Positions 1-7,450 of a stretch of DNA of 64,000 bases are shown here, piece by piece. Within the stretch, counting starts at the first letter, position 1. Each line of letters opens with the position of its first letter. The DNA is from Clostridiales bacterium. GTDB taxonomy: Bacteria; Bacillota; Clostridia; Christensenellales; Borkfalkiaceae. The DNA is taken from contig SVHW01000003.1 in assembly GCA_015055655.1 (NCBI GenBank), positions 1 to 64,000 on the forward strand, in the 5' to 3' direction. The notes beneath the pieces were generated by a model. It ran no database searches. It was given only the letters and a program-made list of their open reading frames with translations, and was not told where the DNA came from. The translations under genes were made by a program, and so were the position numbers.

Positions 1-351
1 GTTGCCGTAACCGGTGATTGCCTGCTTGATCTGCATAGGCGTGTATTCGTATAACTTCCCGCAACGCTTTACACAAGTGAGCAACGCCACCCCCCTTGCG
101 TGCGCAACGGCAATACCCGTCGTAATGTTTTTGGAAAAGAATAACTCTTCCATAGCCACTTCGCTGGGCTTATACTCGTCCAAAATCTTTTGCAATCCTT
201 CTTCCAGCTGCGCCAAACGCACGGGCAGCCCCTCTTCTTTGGGCGTAGTGACGACGCCGCACGCTATCGCGCGGCAATTCCCTCTATCGTCCTTTTCAAT
301 TACCCCATAGCCAAGCGTTGCAAGGCCGGGGTCTATGCCCAAAATAATCAT
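1..351 (-). CDS. ruvC: Holliday junction resolvase RuvC (partial, C-terminus outside window)
   Basis: RuvC is the endonuclease that cuts four-way recombination junctions after RuvAB branch migration. The 117 visible residues start MIILGIDPGLATLGYG, which is the family N-terminus with catalytic Asp7. The second acidic site lies in AMEELFF (Glu68/69). The frame runs open to base 1, so roughly the last third is missing. The ATG is preceded by GGAGAAAGG. A consensus promoter lies just upstream, so ruvC is probably the first gene of its unit, with ruvA/ruvB expected to the left. Identity is very likely. Confidence 0.96.
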   Translation of the reverse strand, partial: MIILGIDPGLATLGYGVIEKDDRGNCRAIACGVVTTPKEEGLPVRLAQLEEGLQKILDEYKPSEVAMEELFFSKNITTGIAVAHARGVALLTCVKRCGKLYEYTPMQIKQAITGYGN

Positions 352-371
352 ACCTTTCTCCGTTATTTTTA

Positions 372-400
372 ATTATAGCTTATCAAGAGGAAAAAGTCAA
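372..400 (-). promoter_or_regulatory. Sigma-A promoter of ruvC
   Basis: On the minus strand, TTGACT (395-400) and TATAAT (372-377) are separated by exactly 17 nt. They lie about 20 nt upstream of the ruvC start codon. Confidence 0.75.
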
Positions 401-472
401 GTTAGTTTTCCGTTTCGATTGCCCTGAATAAAAATTTTTCGCTTTTTTATTAAAAAAAGTGAAAGTGTGCCG

Positions 473-500
473 TTGACAAGTCTGTTTCTTGTGGTATAAT
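473..500 (+). promoter_or_regulatory. Consensus promoter of the 67-residue peptide gene
   Basis: Both boxes are perfect: TTGACA (473-478) and TATAAT (495-500), with a 16-nt spacer and a TG one base before the -10 (extended -10). A leader of about 95 nt follows before the start codon. This is among the strongest promoters in the window, yet it serves a tiny gene. Confidence 0.8.
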
Positions 501-602
501 ACCTCCGCAACGGACGAGGCGCGGAAAATCTCTCCCCGTGTTCTTCCCTGCGACGCAAACGCTTTTCTCGGCAAAAATCATTTCGGATAAGGAGATTTGT
601 TT

Positions 603-806
603 ATGAAAGCCAAATTGTTAAAGTTGTTGCGTCTTGTCGGCTACGTCGTTCCGCTTTTGGCGGAATTGATAAAAAAGCTGGCGCTCGGTTTGATGAAAAA
701 GTTGACGGGTATAGCAAATTGGACTCGTGGCTGTCTCAACCGAGTACAACAAGTATGCGATACTTCCCACGCGTTAACGGAAGACGTTGAAGAAAAGGAA
801 GTGTAA
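603..806 (+). CDS. 67-residue amphipathic/basic peptide of unknown function
   Basis: I do not recognise this gene. The ATG at 603 has AAGGAG 8 nt upstream, which decides the start over an in-frame TTG two codons earlier. Residues 1-45 are Leu/Val/Lys rich with repeated leucine-lysine spacing (KLLKLLRLVGYVVPLL, then KKLALGLMKKL), suggesting a membrane-binding amphipathic helix or one short membrane segment. The last 20 residues are hydrophilic and end in an acidic patch. It is monocistronic, with its own consensus promoter and a terminator directly after it, between divergent ruvC and convergent ferredoxin. A membrane-active small protein is possible, but no partner gene is adjacent. Confidence 0.7.
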   Translation: MKAKLLKLLRLVGYVVPLLAELIKKLALGLMKKLTGIANWTRGCLNRVQQVCDTSHALTEDVEEKEV

Positions 807-856
807 TCGCGTACGTTCCCCAAGCGGGCTTTTCCGTTTGGGGAAAATTCTGCACG

Positions 857-885
857 AAAAAACGCCGACTGACGTCGGCGTTTTT
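857..885 (+). terminator. Rho-independent terminator after the 67-residue peptide
   Basis: AACGCCGAC and GTCGGCGTT form a stem around a short loop, with an A-run before and TTTTT after, so it can work in both directions (ferredoxin ends 18 nt to the right). A second stem, CCCCAAGCGG/CCGTTTGGGG, sits at 818-843 without a T-run. Confidence 0.85.
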
Positions 886-902
886 CTGTTGTTTAATCGG
901 GA

Positions 903-1073
903 TTATTCCGCTTTGATTGCGCCAACGGGGCATCCGTCTTCGCAAGCGCCGCAATCAACGCATTCGTCATTGATTACGTAAATACCGTTACCGCCCAAAG
1001 AAATCGCGCCAACAGGGCAGGTTTCTTCGCAAGCGCCGCAAGCCAAACATTCGTCCGTGATAACGTGTGCCAT
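903..1073 (-). CDS. 2[4Fe-4S] ferredoxin
   Basis: This is a 56-residue bacterial-type ferredoxin, a small cytoplasmic electron carrier. It has two CxxCxxCxxxCP cluster motifs, CLACGACEETCP and CVDCGACEDGCP, which is the clostridial two-cluster pattern at the usual length. The start MAHVITDE is chosen because GGAGG lies 8 nt upstream. It follows nifS on the same strand after a 97-nt gap but has its own promoter. Its redox partner cannot be deduced. Confidence 0.96.
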   Translation of the reverse strand: MAHVITDECLACGACEETCPVGAISLGGNGIYVINDECVDCGACEDGCPVGAIKAE

Positions 1074-1103
1074 AATTTTACCTCCGATTTTTATCCTATT
1101 CGT

Positions 1104-1132
1104 ATTATAACATATTCTACGCAATTAGTAAA
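1104..1132 (-). promoter_or_regulatory. Promoter of the ferredoxin gene
   Basis: On the minus strand, TTTACT (1127-1132) and TATAAT (1104-1109) have a 17-nt spacer and lie about 30 nt before the ferredoxin start. Confidence 0.65.
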
Positions 1133-1170
1133 CAATTTCGCAGAAGATTTTTTTGCTTTTTTTGCGTTTT

Positions 1171-2319
1171 TCAATCCGCTTTTCGCAATTTTTCTATCGT
1201 TTGTATCGCCAACTCTGCCCCGCGCGCTATCTCCGCTTCCGTATTATTTTTCCCAAAGCTGAAACGAACGCTCTCTTTTGCCTGTTTTTCCGTTAAGCCC
1301 ATTGCCGTCAAAACGTGGCTGGGTTTCACCGACGCGCTGGCGCAAGCGCTGCCTGCAGCAAGACATACCCCCTGCAAATCCATATTGAATAGGAAGGACG
1401 TATTCTCCACCCCGTCAAAACGCAAATTGATGACGCTCGGCAAAGCGTTTTCCCCTACGCCGTTACGGTTCAACCCGTACACGGTATCAAGTTTTTCCAT
1501 AAACAACCGCGACAACGCCGTTATTTTTTCGTTATTTTTCTCCATTTCCCGTCGAGCGATATCGTACGCCGTTGCCAGCCCTACGATAGCCGCCACGTTT
1601 AACGTACCGCCGCGAAGTCCACGTTCCTGTTCGCCGCCGCCGATAAGTTTTTCTATCCGCACGCCGTTTTTGATATACAACACACCCACGCCTTTCGGCC
1701 CGTAAAATTTATGCGCGGAAAACGCAAGCATATCGGCGTTGATTTTCTTGACGTCAATCGGCATATACGGCGCGTATTGTACGGCGTCGGTGAAAAACAG
1801 CGCGCCGTTGCGGTGCGCAACCTTTTCCGCCACGTCGATGGGTTGTAATACGCCCGTTTCATTGTTTGCCGCCATCAGCGCGACGATTGCCGTCTTATCG
1901 TTTACCGCTTTTTCTATCTCTTCCGCCTCTACCGCCCCAGCGGCGTTCACGGGTAAATAGCGTACGGCGAAACCTTCTTTCCCCAAACGCTCCGCTGCGG
2001 AAAGGACGGCGTGGTGTTCGATAGCGGACACGACGATTTCGTTTCTCCCTTCCTTACGTTTTGCGTACGCGCCACCGATAAGCGCCCAGTTATCCGCTTC
2101 CGTACCGCCCGAAGTGAAATACACCTCGTTTTTATTGGCGTTGATAAGCCTTGCCACCGTATCGCGCGCGTCGTCGACCGCGCCCATCGCTTTTCTGCCA
2201 AGCGCGTGCGGAGAATCGGCGTTGCCAAAACACTCGATATAATACGGCGTCATCTTTTCAAAAACGCGTTTATCCAGCGGCGTCGTTGCCGCGTGGTCAA
2301 AATAAATTCTTTCTTCCAT
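1171..2319 (-). CDS. Cysteine desulfurase (NifS/IscS family)
   Basis: This PLP enzyme takes sulfur from cysteine for Fe-S cluster and tRNA thiolation pathways. The 382-residue product starts MEERIYFDHAATTPLD. The PLP lysine lies in AFSAHKFYGPKG, and the catalytic cysteine loop is GSACASASVKPSHVL, near the expected place for group I NifS. No IscU or thiI partner lies next to it, and the nearest Fe-S gene is the ferredoxin downstream. The start codon is 7 nt from a perfect -10 box and has no Shine-Dalgarno, so the mRNA is probably leaderless. An in-frame TTG further upstream overlaps the -35 box and cannot be used from this promoter. Confidence 0.95.
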   Translation of the reverse strand: MEERIYFDHAATTPLDKRVFEKMTPYYIECFGNADSPHALGRKAMGAVDDARDTVARLINANKNEVYFTSGGTEADNWALIGGAYAKRKEGRNEIVVSAIEHHAVLSAAERLGKEGFAVRYLPVNAAGAVEAEEIEKAVNDKTAIVALMAANNETGVLQPIDVAEKVAHRNGALFFTDAVQYAPYMPIDVKKINADMLAFSAHKFYGPKGVGVLYIKNGVRIEKLIGGGEQERGLRGGTLNVAAIVGLATAYDIARREMEKNNEKITALSRLFMEKLDTVYGLNRNGVGENALPSVINLRFDGVENTSFLFNMDLQGVCLAAGSACASASVKPSHVLTAMGLTEKQAKESVRFSFGKNNTEAEIARGAELAIQTIEKLRKAD

Positions 2320-2326
2320 ATCTGTT

Positions 2327-2355
2327 ATTATACGACTTTCTTCCACGGTTGTCAA
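2327..2355 (-). promoter_or_regulatory. Perfect sigma-A promoter of nifS, leaderless geometry
   Basis: On the minus strand, TTGACA (2350-2355), a 17-nt spacer and TATAAT (2327-2332) are followed by only 7 nt before the ATG at 2319. Transcription should start at or next to the A of the start codon. Confidence 0.85.
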
Positions 2356-2432
2356 CCCAAAACGTTTTCGTGTGAAAAAAAACGCCTTTTTATATCAAGG
2401 AACTCTGTTTTTTTATCATAATAAAATTATTC

Positions 2433-2480
2433 TCCACAATAATGTGGAATTTAACACAAAGGACCTTTTTTTGCTATAAT
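2433..2480 (+). promoter_or_regulatory. Inverted repeat and promoter ahead of a gene remnant
   Basis: The inverted repeat TCCACA-ATAA-TGTGGA (2433-2448) sits just upstream of TTAACA (2451-2456) and TATAAT (2475-2480, 18-nt spacer). It looks like an operator. The repressor is not identifiable. Confidence 0.45.
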
Positions 2481-2512
2481 CCAAGTAATATAACACGATA
2501 TTGGAGAGATGT

Positions 2513-2647
2513 ATGTTGGAAAAGCAAATATTAAAAAATTTATTTTATGGAAACATTAACGAAGCTGACCGTTCTATTAAAGAATTCCAAATTGGCTCGC
2601 TTTTGAGCTCTTGGATTTTCAGCCGTGAGTTTTTTGTCGCGCCATAA
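2513..2647 (+). pseudogene. Short 44-residue ORF, likely truncated DUF6809-like gene
   Basis: An ATG at 2513 with TTGGAGAG upstream opens a 44-residue frame. Its first part (LFYGNINEADRSIKEF) resembles the start of the small clostridial family I know as DUF6809, whose members run to roughly 90-110 residues. After that, similarity stops and the frame ends at 2645-2647. It still has a promoter and ribosome site, so a truncated peptide may be made. The family assignment is from memory. The remaining stretch to 2667 shows nothing else. Confidence 0.45.
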
Positions 2648-2667
2648 AACTTTTTTTCCAAAACCCC

Positions 2668-2696
2668 TTGAATTTTGTTACGTTTTATATTATAAT
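2668..2696 (+). promoter_or_regulatory. Promoter of the EF-G-like gene
   Basis: TTGAAT (2668-2673), a 17-nt spacer and TATAAT (2691-2696), about 75 nt before the start codon. Confidence 0.75.
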
Positions 2697-2771
2697 AGTA
2701 AAAACTTTTCAGCGAAATAACCCTTTTTCGTTGCAAAGAAACATTTAGACCAAATTTTGGGGGTATCATTT

Positions 2772-4829
2772 ATGAAATTTCAAGGCGAAAATATCCGTAA
2801 TATTGCCATCGTAGGACACAGCGGCGAAGGGAAAACTACCCTTTGCGAAGCAATGCTGTTCAACGGCGGCGTTATCGACCGTATGGGGAAAGTGCTCGAC
2901 GGAACAACCGTATCCGATTACGACGATTTGGAAAAAGCCAAAAAAATGTCTATATACACGTCCGTTTCCAACCTCGTTTGGAAGGACGTAAAAGTCAATT
3001 TGCTCGATTTGCCCGGTTATTACGATTTTGAGGGCGAACGCAGCGAAGGCTTGCGCGCGGCAGGCGGCGCGCTTCTCGTTATCGGCGCAAACGGCGTCCT
3101 CCCTATCGGCGCGGAATCTATCGTCGATTATTGCTTAAAACTGGGCAAACCGCTGATTATCTTCATTAACGGTATGGATAAAGAAAACGCCGATTATCTC
3201 GGCACGGTGGCGGCTATCCGCGCGAAATACGCAGGGAAAATTGCGCCTATCCAAATCCCTATTATGGAAAACGGCAAAATGCAGGGCTGTATCAACGCTT
3301 TGCAAGAACGCGCGTATTTATTTAAGGAAGGCGGACCGCAAGAAATCGCTATCCCCGACGATATGAAAGACGCCGTGGAAGAAATGAAACAAAGCTTGAT
3401 GGAAACGGCGGCGGAAAACGATGAAATTCTGCTGGATAAATATTTCGAAACGGGCGATTTGACGAGAGAAGAAACGATACGCGGCATCCGTATGGGTATT
3501 GCGGCGGTGAATACGATTCCCGTAATGGCGGGCTCTGCCTTGCAAAACCGCGGCGTTATCAACCTCTTAAACGAAATCGTTACCTATATGCCGCAAGCGC
3601 GCGAACGCTTGAATACGATGGCGGAAGATTTGCAAACGGATAAGATGATGTCCCTTCGCACTTTGGAAGAAGCGCCTTTCGCCGCGCAGGTATTTAAGAC
3701 GGTTATCGACCCCTTCTCGGGTAAACTTTCCTATATCAAGAGTTTCCGCGGCACGCTTAAAAGCGGCTCTACCGTGTGGAATTCGAATACCGAGTGCGAG
3801 GAACGTATCGGGCAAGTGTACGTCCTCCGCGGCAAGAAAATGGAACCTGTGGACGAACTGGGCGCAGGTGATATCGGCGCGGTAAATAAACTGGGCAATA
3901 CCAATACGGGCGATACCCTTTGCGATATCAACGCCAAAGTGCGTTTCACCCCTATCCATTTCCCTAAACCCACTCTCTTTATGGCGGTGAGCGCAGAAAA
4001 GAAAGGCGAAGAAGACAAAGTGTTTGCAGGGCTTGCAAAACTGCGTGAAGAAGATTACACCTTCTCCGTAGAAAAGAACACGGAAACGGGCGAAATCTTG
4101 CTTGGTGGACAAGGCGATATACAACTGGAAACGCTGGTAAAGAAAGTGAAAGCGCGTTACGGCGTAGATATGAAGCTCTCTTCCCCTCGCGTAGCGTATC
4201 GCGAAACAATTCGCGGCAGCGCGGAAGCGGAAGGCAAACACAAGAAACAATCGGGCGGGCACGGACAATACGGACACGTTAAAATCCGTTTCTCCCCCTG
4301 CGAAGAAGATTTCCTTTTCGACGAAGCCGTATTCGGTGGGGCTGTGCCTAAAAACTATTTCCCTGCCGTGGAAAAAGGCTTACGCGAGTGTTTGGTGGCA
4401 GGGCCTTTGGCAGGCTATCCCGTCGTCGGCGTAAAAGCCGTGCTGTACGACGGCAGCTATCACGACGTCGATTCTAACGAACTCTCTTTCAAAATGGCGG
4501 CGGCAATTGCCTACAAAGAAGGCTTAAAGAACGCCAAACCCGTGTTGTTAGAACCGATTCAACGTTTGAAGATTGCTATCCCCTCCGATTACCTCGGCGA
4601 CGTTATGGGCGACATCAATAAGCGCAGAGGCCGCATTATGGGTACGGACGCGGAAGGCAAAAACTCGATTATCACCGCGGAAGTGCCGCTTGCGGAAATT
4701 TTGGAATACACAATGGAATTGCGCTCGATTACGCGTGGCAGCGGTAAGTTTGTTTCCGAATTTTTAGGCTATGAAGAAGTGCCTTTCAACCTCGTGGATA
4801 AGATTGTTGCCGAGGCGCAAAACGCATAA
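2772..4829 (+). CDS. EF-G-like translational GTPase (EF-G-2 type)
   Basis: The 685-residue product has the full five-domain EF-G layout: G domain, domain II, and domains III-V with the C-terminal EF-G fold. The P-loop is GHSGEGKTT. The switch II motif is DLPGYYDF, where true EF-G has DTPGH, so the catalytic histidine is replaced by tyrosine. The base-recognition motif reads NGMDKEN rather than NKMD. These changes are typical of the EF-G-2 group rather than the essential FusA or TetM. The role is unclear; slow ribosome-dependent GTPase or stress roles have been proposed for relatives. ATG 2772 is preferred over a TTG five codons earlier because GGGGG lies upstream at the right distance. It is monocistronic, with its own terminator. 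Confidence 0.9.
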   Translation: MKFQGENIRNIAIVGHSGEGKTTLCEAMLFNGGVIDRMGKVLDGTTVSDYDDLEKAKKMSIYTSVSNLVWKDVKVNLLDLPGYYDFEGERSEGLRAAGGALLVIGANGVLPIGAESIVDYCLKLGKPLIIFINGMDKENADYLGTVAAIRAKYAGKIAPIQIPIMENGKMQGCINALQERAYLFKEGGPQEIAIPDDMKDAVEEMKQSLMETAAENDEILLDKYFETGDLTREETIRGIRMGIAAVNTIPVMAGSALQNRGVINLLNEIVTYMPQARERLNTMAEDLQTDKMMSLRTLEEAPFAAQVFKTVIDPFSGKLSYIKSFRGTLKSGSTVWNSNTECEERIGQVYVLRGKKMEPVDELGAGDIGAVNKLGNTNTGDTLCDINAKVRFTPIHFPKPTLFMAVSAEKKGEEDKVFAGLAKLREEDYTFSVEKNTETGEILLGGQGDIQLETLVKKVKARYGVDMKLSSPRVAYRETIRGSAEAEGKHKKQSGGHGQYGHVKIRFSPCEEDFLFDEAVFGGAVPKNYFPAVEKGLRECLVAGPLAGYPVVGVKAVLYDGSYHDVDSNELSFKMAAAIAYKEGLKNAKPVLLEPIQRLKIAIPSDYLGDVMGDINKRRGRIMGTDAEGKNSIITAEVPLAEILEYTMELRSITRGSGKFVSEFLGYEEVPFNLVDKIVAEAQNA

Positions 4830-4846
4830 CGAATTGCAAACTTTCA

Positions 4847-4882
4847 CGAAGCCTTTTGGGTTTTCCCAAAAGGCTTCGTTTT
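4847..4882 (+). terminator. Terminator after the EF-G-like gene
   Basis: A 14-bp stem (CGAAGCCTTTTGGG with its complement) around TTTT, followed by TTTT. The PAP2 promoter starts directly behind it. Confidence 0.9.
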
Positions 4883-4884
4883 GA

Positions 4885-4913
4885 TTGATATTCTCCTCGT
4901 TTTATGATATACT
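4885..4913 (+). promoter_or_regulatory. Promoter of the PAP2 gene, leaderless geometry
   Basis: TTGATA (4885-4890), a 17-nt spacer and TATACT (4908-4913), then only 6 nt before the ATG at 4920. No Shine-Dalgarno is possible in between. Confidence 0.75.
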
Positions 4914-4919
4914 ATTATT

Positions 4920-5423
4920 ATGAATTACAAAACTGCCTATGAAAAAACCGCGGCGTTTTTCCACGCGCGGCCTACGTTAAAAAAATGTTTATTCGTCTTA
5001 AACCACGCGGTTACGGCAATGTTTTTTCTTGCCTACGCGGCGCTGTGCACGATTGCGATTGTCCTGTTTTCCAAAAAGGATATCGCCAACGTATTCGCCG
5101 TGCCTGCGCTTTGCCTACTTTTCGTAACGCTGTTGCGCGTGATTATCAATAGACCGCGCCCGTACAGCGAAGACGGCGCAAACATCCGTCCACTCTTTCA
5201 CGAAAAAAGCAAGGAAAAGAAATCTTTTCCCAGCCGTCACGTGGCGTGCGCCTTTGTCATCGCCACCGTGTTTTTTCCCTTTTTCCCGTGGGCAGGTATC
5301 GCTTTACTGCCTTTGGGCGTGGTGATGTGCTGTATCCGTTTCGCCCTTGGCTTACATTACCCTACCGACCTTTTGGCAGGCGCGCTTATCGGCGTTTTTT
5401 GCGGTTCTTTTCTATTGATTTGA
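4920..5423 (+). CDS. PAP2-family membrane phosphatase
   Basis: This 167-residue membrane protein of the PAP2 superfamily probably removes a phosphate from a lipid such as phosphatidic acid, PGP or undecaprenyl pyrophosphate at the membrane surface. The three phosphatase motifs are visible: RVIINRPRPY (motif 1), FPSRH (motif 2), and IRFALGLHYPTD (motif 3, with catalytic His and Asp). Four to five hydrophobic segments are present, including FVLNHAVTAMFFLAYAAL and VMCCIRFALG. The substrate cannot be told from sequence. The gene stands alone between two terminators. Confidence 0.9.
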   Translation: MNYKTAYEKTAAFFHARPTLKKCLFVLNHAVTAMFFLAYAALCTIAIVLFSKKDIANVFAVPALCLLFVTLLRVIINRPRPYSEDGANIRPLFHEKSKEKKSFPSRHVACAFVIATVFFPFFPWAGIALLPLGVVMCCIRFALGLHYPTDLLAGALIGVFCGSFLLI

Positions 5424-5440
5424 TTGTTTATCATAAGTTA

Positions 5441-5474
5441 ACGGCGTACGCAATCTTGCGTACGCCGTTTTTTG
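5441..5474. terminator. Bidirectional terminator between PAP2 and rsmA
   Basis: ACGGCGTACGCAA and its complement form a 13-bp stem with a 2-nt loop, followed by TTTTTT on the plus strand. The two flanking genes converge on it. Confidence 0.85.
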
Positions 5475-5493
5475 CCTTTTTATTTTTCTTCGT

Positions 5494-6336
5494 TTATTCC
5501 GCCAACAATCCCTTTTCTATCAAGACGTCGGTGAGCAACGCAAGCCGCTCGGGCGATAACGTTTCCCCACGGGCTTTCTCATCCACGCCCGCTTTTGCCA
5601 GCGCATCTTTCGCCGTTTCCCTATCCGTTTTGAAAAAGTTTACGATATTGTTTTCCAGCGTCTTTCTTCGATTGAGAAAGGCGCATTTCACCGTTTGACG
5701 ATACGCCTTTTCGCTTTTCACCGATATACGTCCACGCTCAAACGTAATCTTTACCACCGCCGAATCAACGTTGGGACGGGGGTAAAAGAGATTTCTCGAT
5801 ACTCTTTTGACGATTTTCGCGCTACCTTTTAAGGCAATACCTGCGGTGATTGCGCCGTATTCGGGCGTGTCTTCCTTCGCGCAAAAACGCTCCGCCACTT
5901 CCTCTTGCACCATAATCGATAAGCCTTGCACTTTTTCTCCCTCTTCCAACAATTTGGTGACAAGCGGCGTCGTGATGTAATAGGGCAAGTTGGCAACGAC
6001 GGTATATTCCCCGATTTCCGCCTCGAATTCCTTTAAGTTGATTTTGTTAAAATCGCGGAAAATCACCTCGACGTTATCGAGCCCTGACAGCGTTTCCGCC
6101 AAGACGGGTTGCAAATCTCTATCCACGTCGAAGGCGTACACCTTTTTTGCCTGCTCGGCAATCGCGCGCGTAAGCGTACCCGCGCCGCAACCGATTTCCA
6201 CCACCGTCGTGTCCTTGTCTATCCCCGACGCGGTGACGATAGACGAAAGCAAGTTGACGTCCGATATAAAGTTCTGCCCGAACTGCTTTTTAAATTGAAA
6301 ACCGTGTTTTTGCAGCACGGAACGTAAATCTTGCAT
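5494..6336 (-). CDS. rsmA: 16S rRNA dimethyladenosine transferase RsmA/KsgA
   Basis: RsmA methylates two adjacent adenines in helix 45 of 16S rRNA during small-subunit assembly. The 280-residue product has the SAM-binding motif VVEIGCGAGTLTRA, the acidic motif FDVDRDL and the catalytic NLPYYITTPL. The start MQDLRSVLQKHGF matches the family N-terminus; AGGA lies about 8 nt upstream. It lies downstream of metG, tatD and the radical SAM gene on the same strand, the usual Firmicutes neighbourhood, but a repeat element separates it from them. Confidence 0.97.
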   Translation of the reverse strand: MQDLRSVLQKHGFQFKKQFGQNFISDVNLLSSIVTASGIDKDTTVVEIGCGAGTLTRAIAEQAKKVYAFDVDRDLQPVLAETLSGLDNVEVIFRDFNKINLKEFEAEIGEYTVVANLPYYITTPLVTKLLEEGEKVQGLSIMVQEEVAERFCAKEDTPEYGAITAGIALKGSAKIVKRVSRNLFYPRPNVDSAVVKITFERGRISVKSEKAYRQTVKCAFLNRRKTLENNIVNFFKTDRETAKDALAKAGVDEKARGETLSPERLALLTDVLIEKGLLAE

Positions 6337-6404
6337 AGATGATTTCCTATTGTTTGAAATAATTACTCTATCGGCAATAACGTTATAGCTTAACGATACC
6401 AAAA

Positions 6405-6436
6405 GATAGAAAGTCTTGCCTGCGGTGGCTCACCGC
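6405..6436. repeat. Dispersed hairpin repeat, copy 1
   Basis: This copy reads GATAGAAAGTCTTGCCT followed by GCGGTG-GCT-CACCGC, a 6-bp stem with a 3-nt loop. It abuts the stop codon of the radical SAM gene, so on the minus strand the hairpin directly follows the stop. Other copies are at 22415, 28617, 28836 and 28980. The shared part extends left to about 6375 (AATAACGTTA...TAACGA). Confidence 0.75.
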
Positions 6437-7435
6437 TTAGGAATCGGTGATATAATCGCGAATATACAAAGGCACGCCTACGCTTTGGGAAAGCTTTTTA
6501 CACGCTTCCACTTCCTCTTCCCCGATACAATCGACGATAGAAAAGCGGCAGGGTACGCCGTTGCGTTTGCAAACCCTCGCAAATTCGAGAATTGCGTCAA
6601 ACGCCATTTCTCTAAACTGCGAACGACAAATTTTTTGATACTTTTCCGCGCAAGACGCGTTGAGGGAAATATTCACCAAATCGATTTTCCCCTTCAAATC
6701 GGGCACGATGTCGCGCTTGTTGATAAGGTTGCCTTGTCCGTTCGTGTTTAACCGCGTTTTTAAGCCCTTGCCGTGGAAATAATCGCACAACGCCACCATT
6801 TCCGCCACTTTGTACGTCGGCTCGCCAAAGCCGCAAAATACCGCTTCTTTGAAACGCGTGATATCTCCCATACCGTTCAGCGAAGCAATCACCTTTTCCG
6901 CGCTCGGTTCGCCGTGGCGAAGCCATAAATAGTTGCCGTAATAGCTGGTACGCTCGTTCCGCACACAAAAATCGCAGCCGTTGGAGCATTTGTTCGTCAA
7001 ATTGATATACAAGTTGCCGTCCAAAATATACGCGTACGTATCCTTGCGGTTCTCGTCCTTGTTTTGCGGTTGGTTTTGTTGCTTGTTCTTATTTTGGTTT
7101 TGCTGTTGCTGTTTATTTTTATTGCCACCGTTTTGATTGTTGGGGTTGCCCTGTTTTTGCGCGTTTTGCGGCTGTTTTTGCGCGTTATTTGCCTGCGCTT
7201 GCTTCGTCGGCTGGGCTTGGTGTTGCCCTTGTTGCGCATTTTGGCTATTTTGATTGTTTTGGCTATTTTGATTGTTTTGGTGGTTTTGATTGTTTTGGTG
7301 GTTTTGGTTATTCCCGTTGCCGCCTTTATGTTTCTTCTTTCTTCTGCGACGTCCACCGCCGTTGCCGCCGTGGCTTCCGTTTGCGTTGCCGTCGTTGGCA
7401 GGATTTTTAGGGGGAATATTTTTATTCTCTTCCAT
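6437..7435 (-). CDS. TatD-linked radical SAM protein with an Asn/Gln-rich N-terminal extension
   Basis: Residues ~135-332 form a radical SAM domain. The 4Fe-4S motif is C150-x3-C154-x2-C157 in NKCSNGCDFC, followed by a GFGEPTY glycine motif. Position directly after tatD fits the 'TatD-associated radical SAM' family, whose reaction is unknown. Residues 1-134 are unusual: a basic patch (RRRRKKKHK, ~29-37) and then ~90 residues made almost only of Asn, Gln, Lys and Gly, a prion-like disordered segment. The coding DNA there is an imperfect short tandem repeat. The start has AAAGGAAA upstream and lies 15 nt after tatD. Confidence 0.9.
   Translation of the reverse strand: MEENKNIPPKNPANDGNANGSHGGNGGGRRRRKKKHKGGNGNNQNHQNNQNHQNNQNSQNNQNSQNAQQGQHQAQPTKQAQANNAQKQPQNAQKQGNPNNQNGGNKNKQQQQNQNKNKQQNQPQNKDENRKDTYAYILDGNLYINLTNKCSNGCDFCVRNERTSYYGNYLWLRHGEPSAEKVIASLNGMGDITRFKEAVFCGFGEPTYKVAEMVALCDYFHGKGLKTRLNTNGQGNLINKRDIVPDLKGKIDLVNISLNASCAEKYQKICRSQFREMAFDAILEFARVCKRNGVPCRFSIVDCIGEEEVEACKKLSQSVGVPLYIRDYITDS
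7238..7311. repeat. Short tandem repeat coding for the Asn/Gln tract
   Basis: Imperfect 9- and 18-nt units (attgttttggtggttttg and variants with ggctattttg) repeat through this stretch of the radical SAM gene. Length may vary between strains by slippage. Confidence 0.7.
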
Positions 7436-7450
7436 GGTTCGTTTCCTTTA

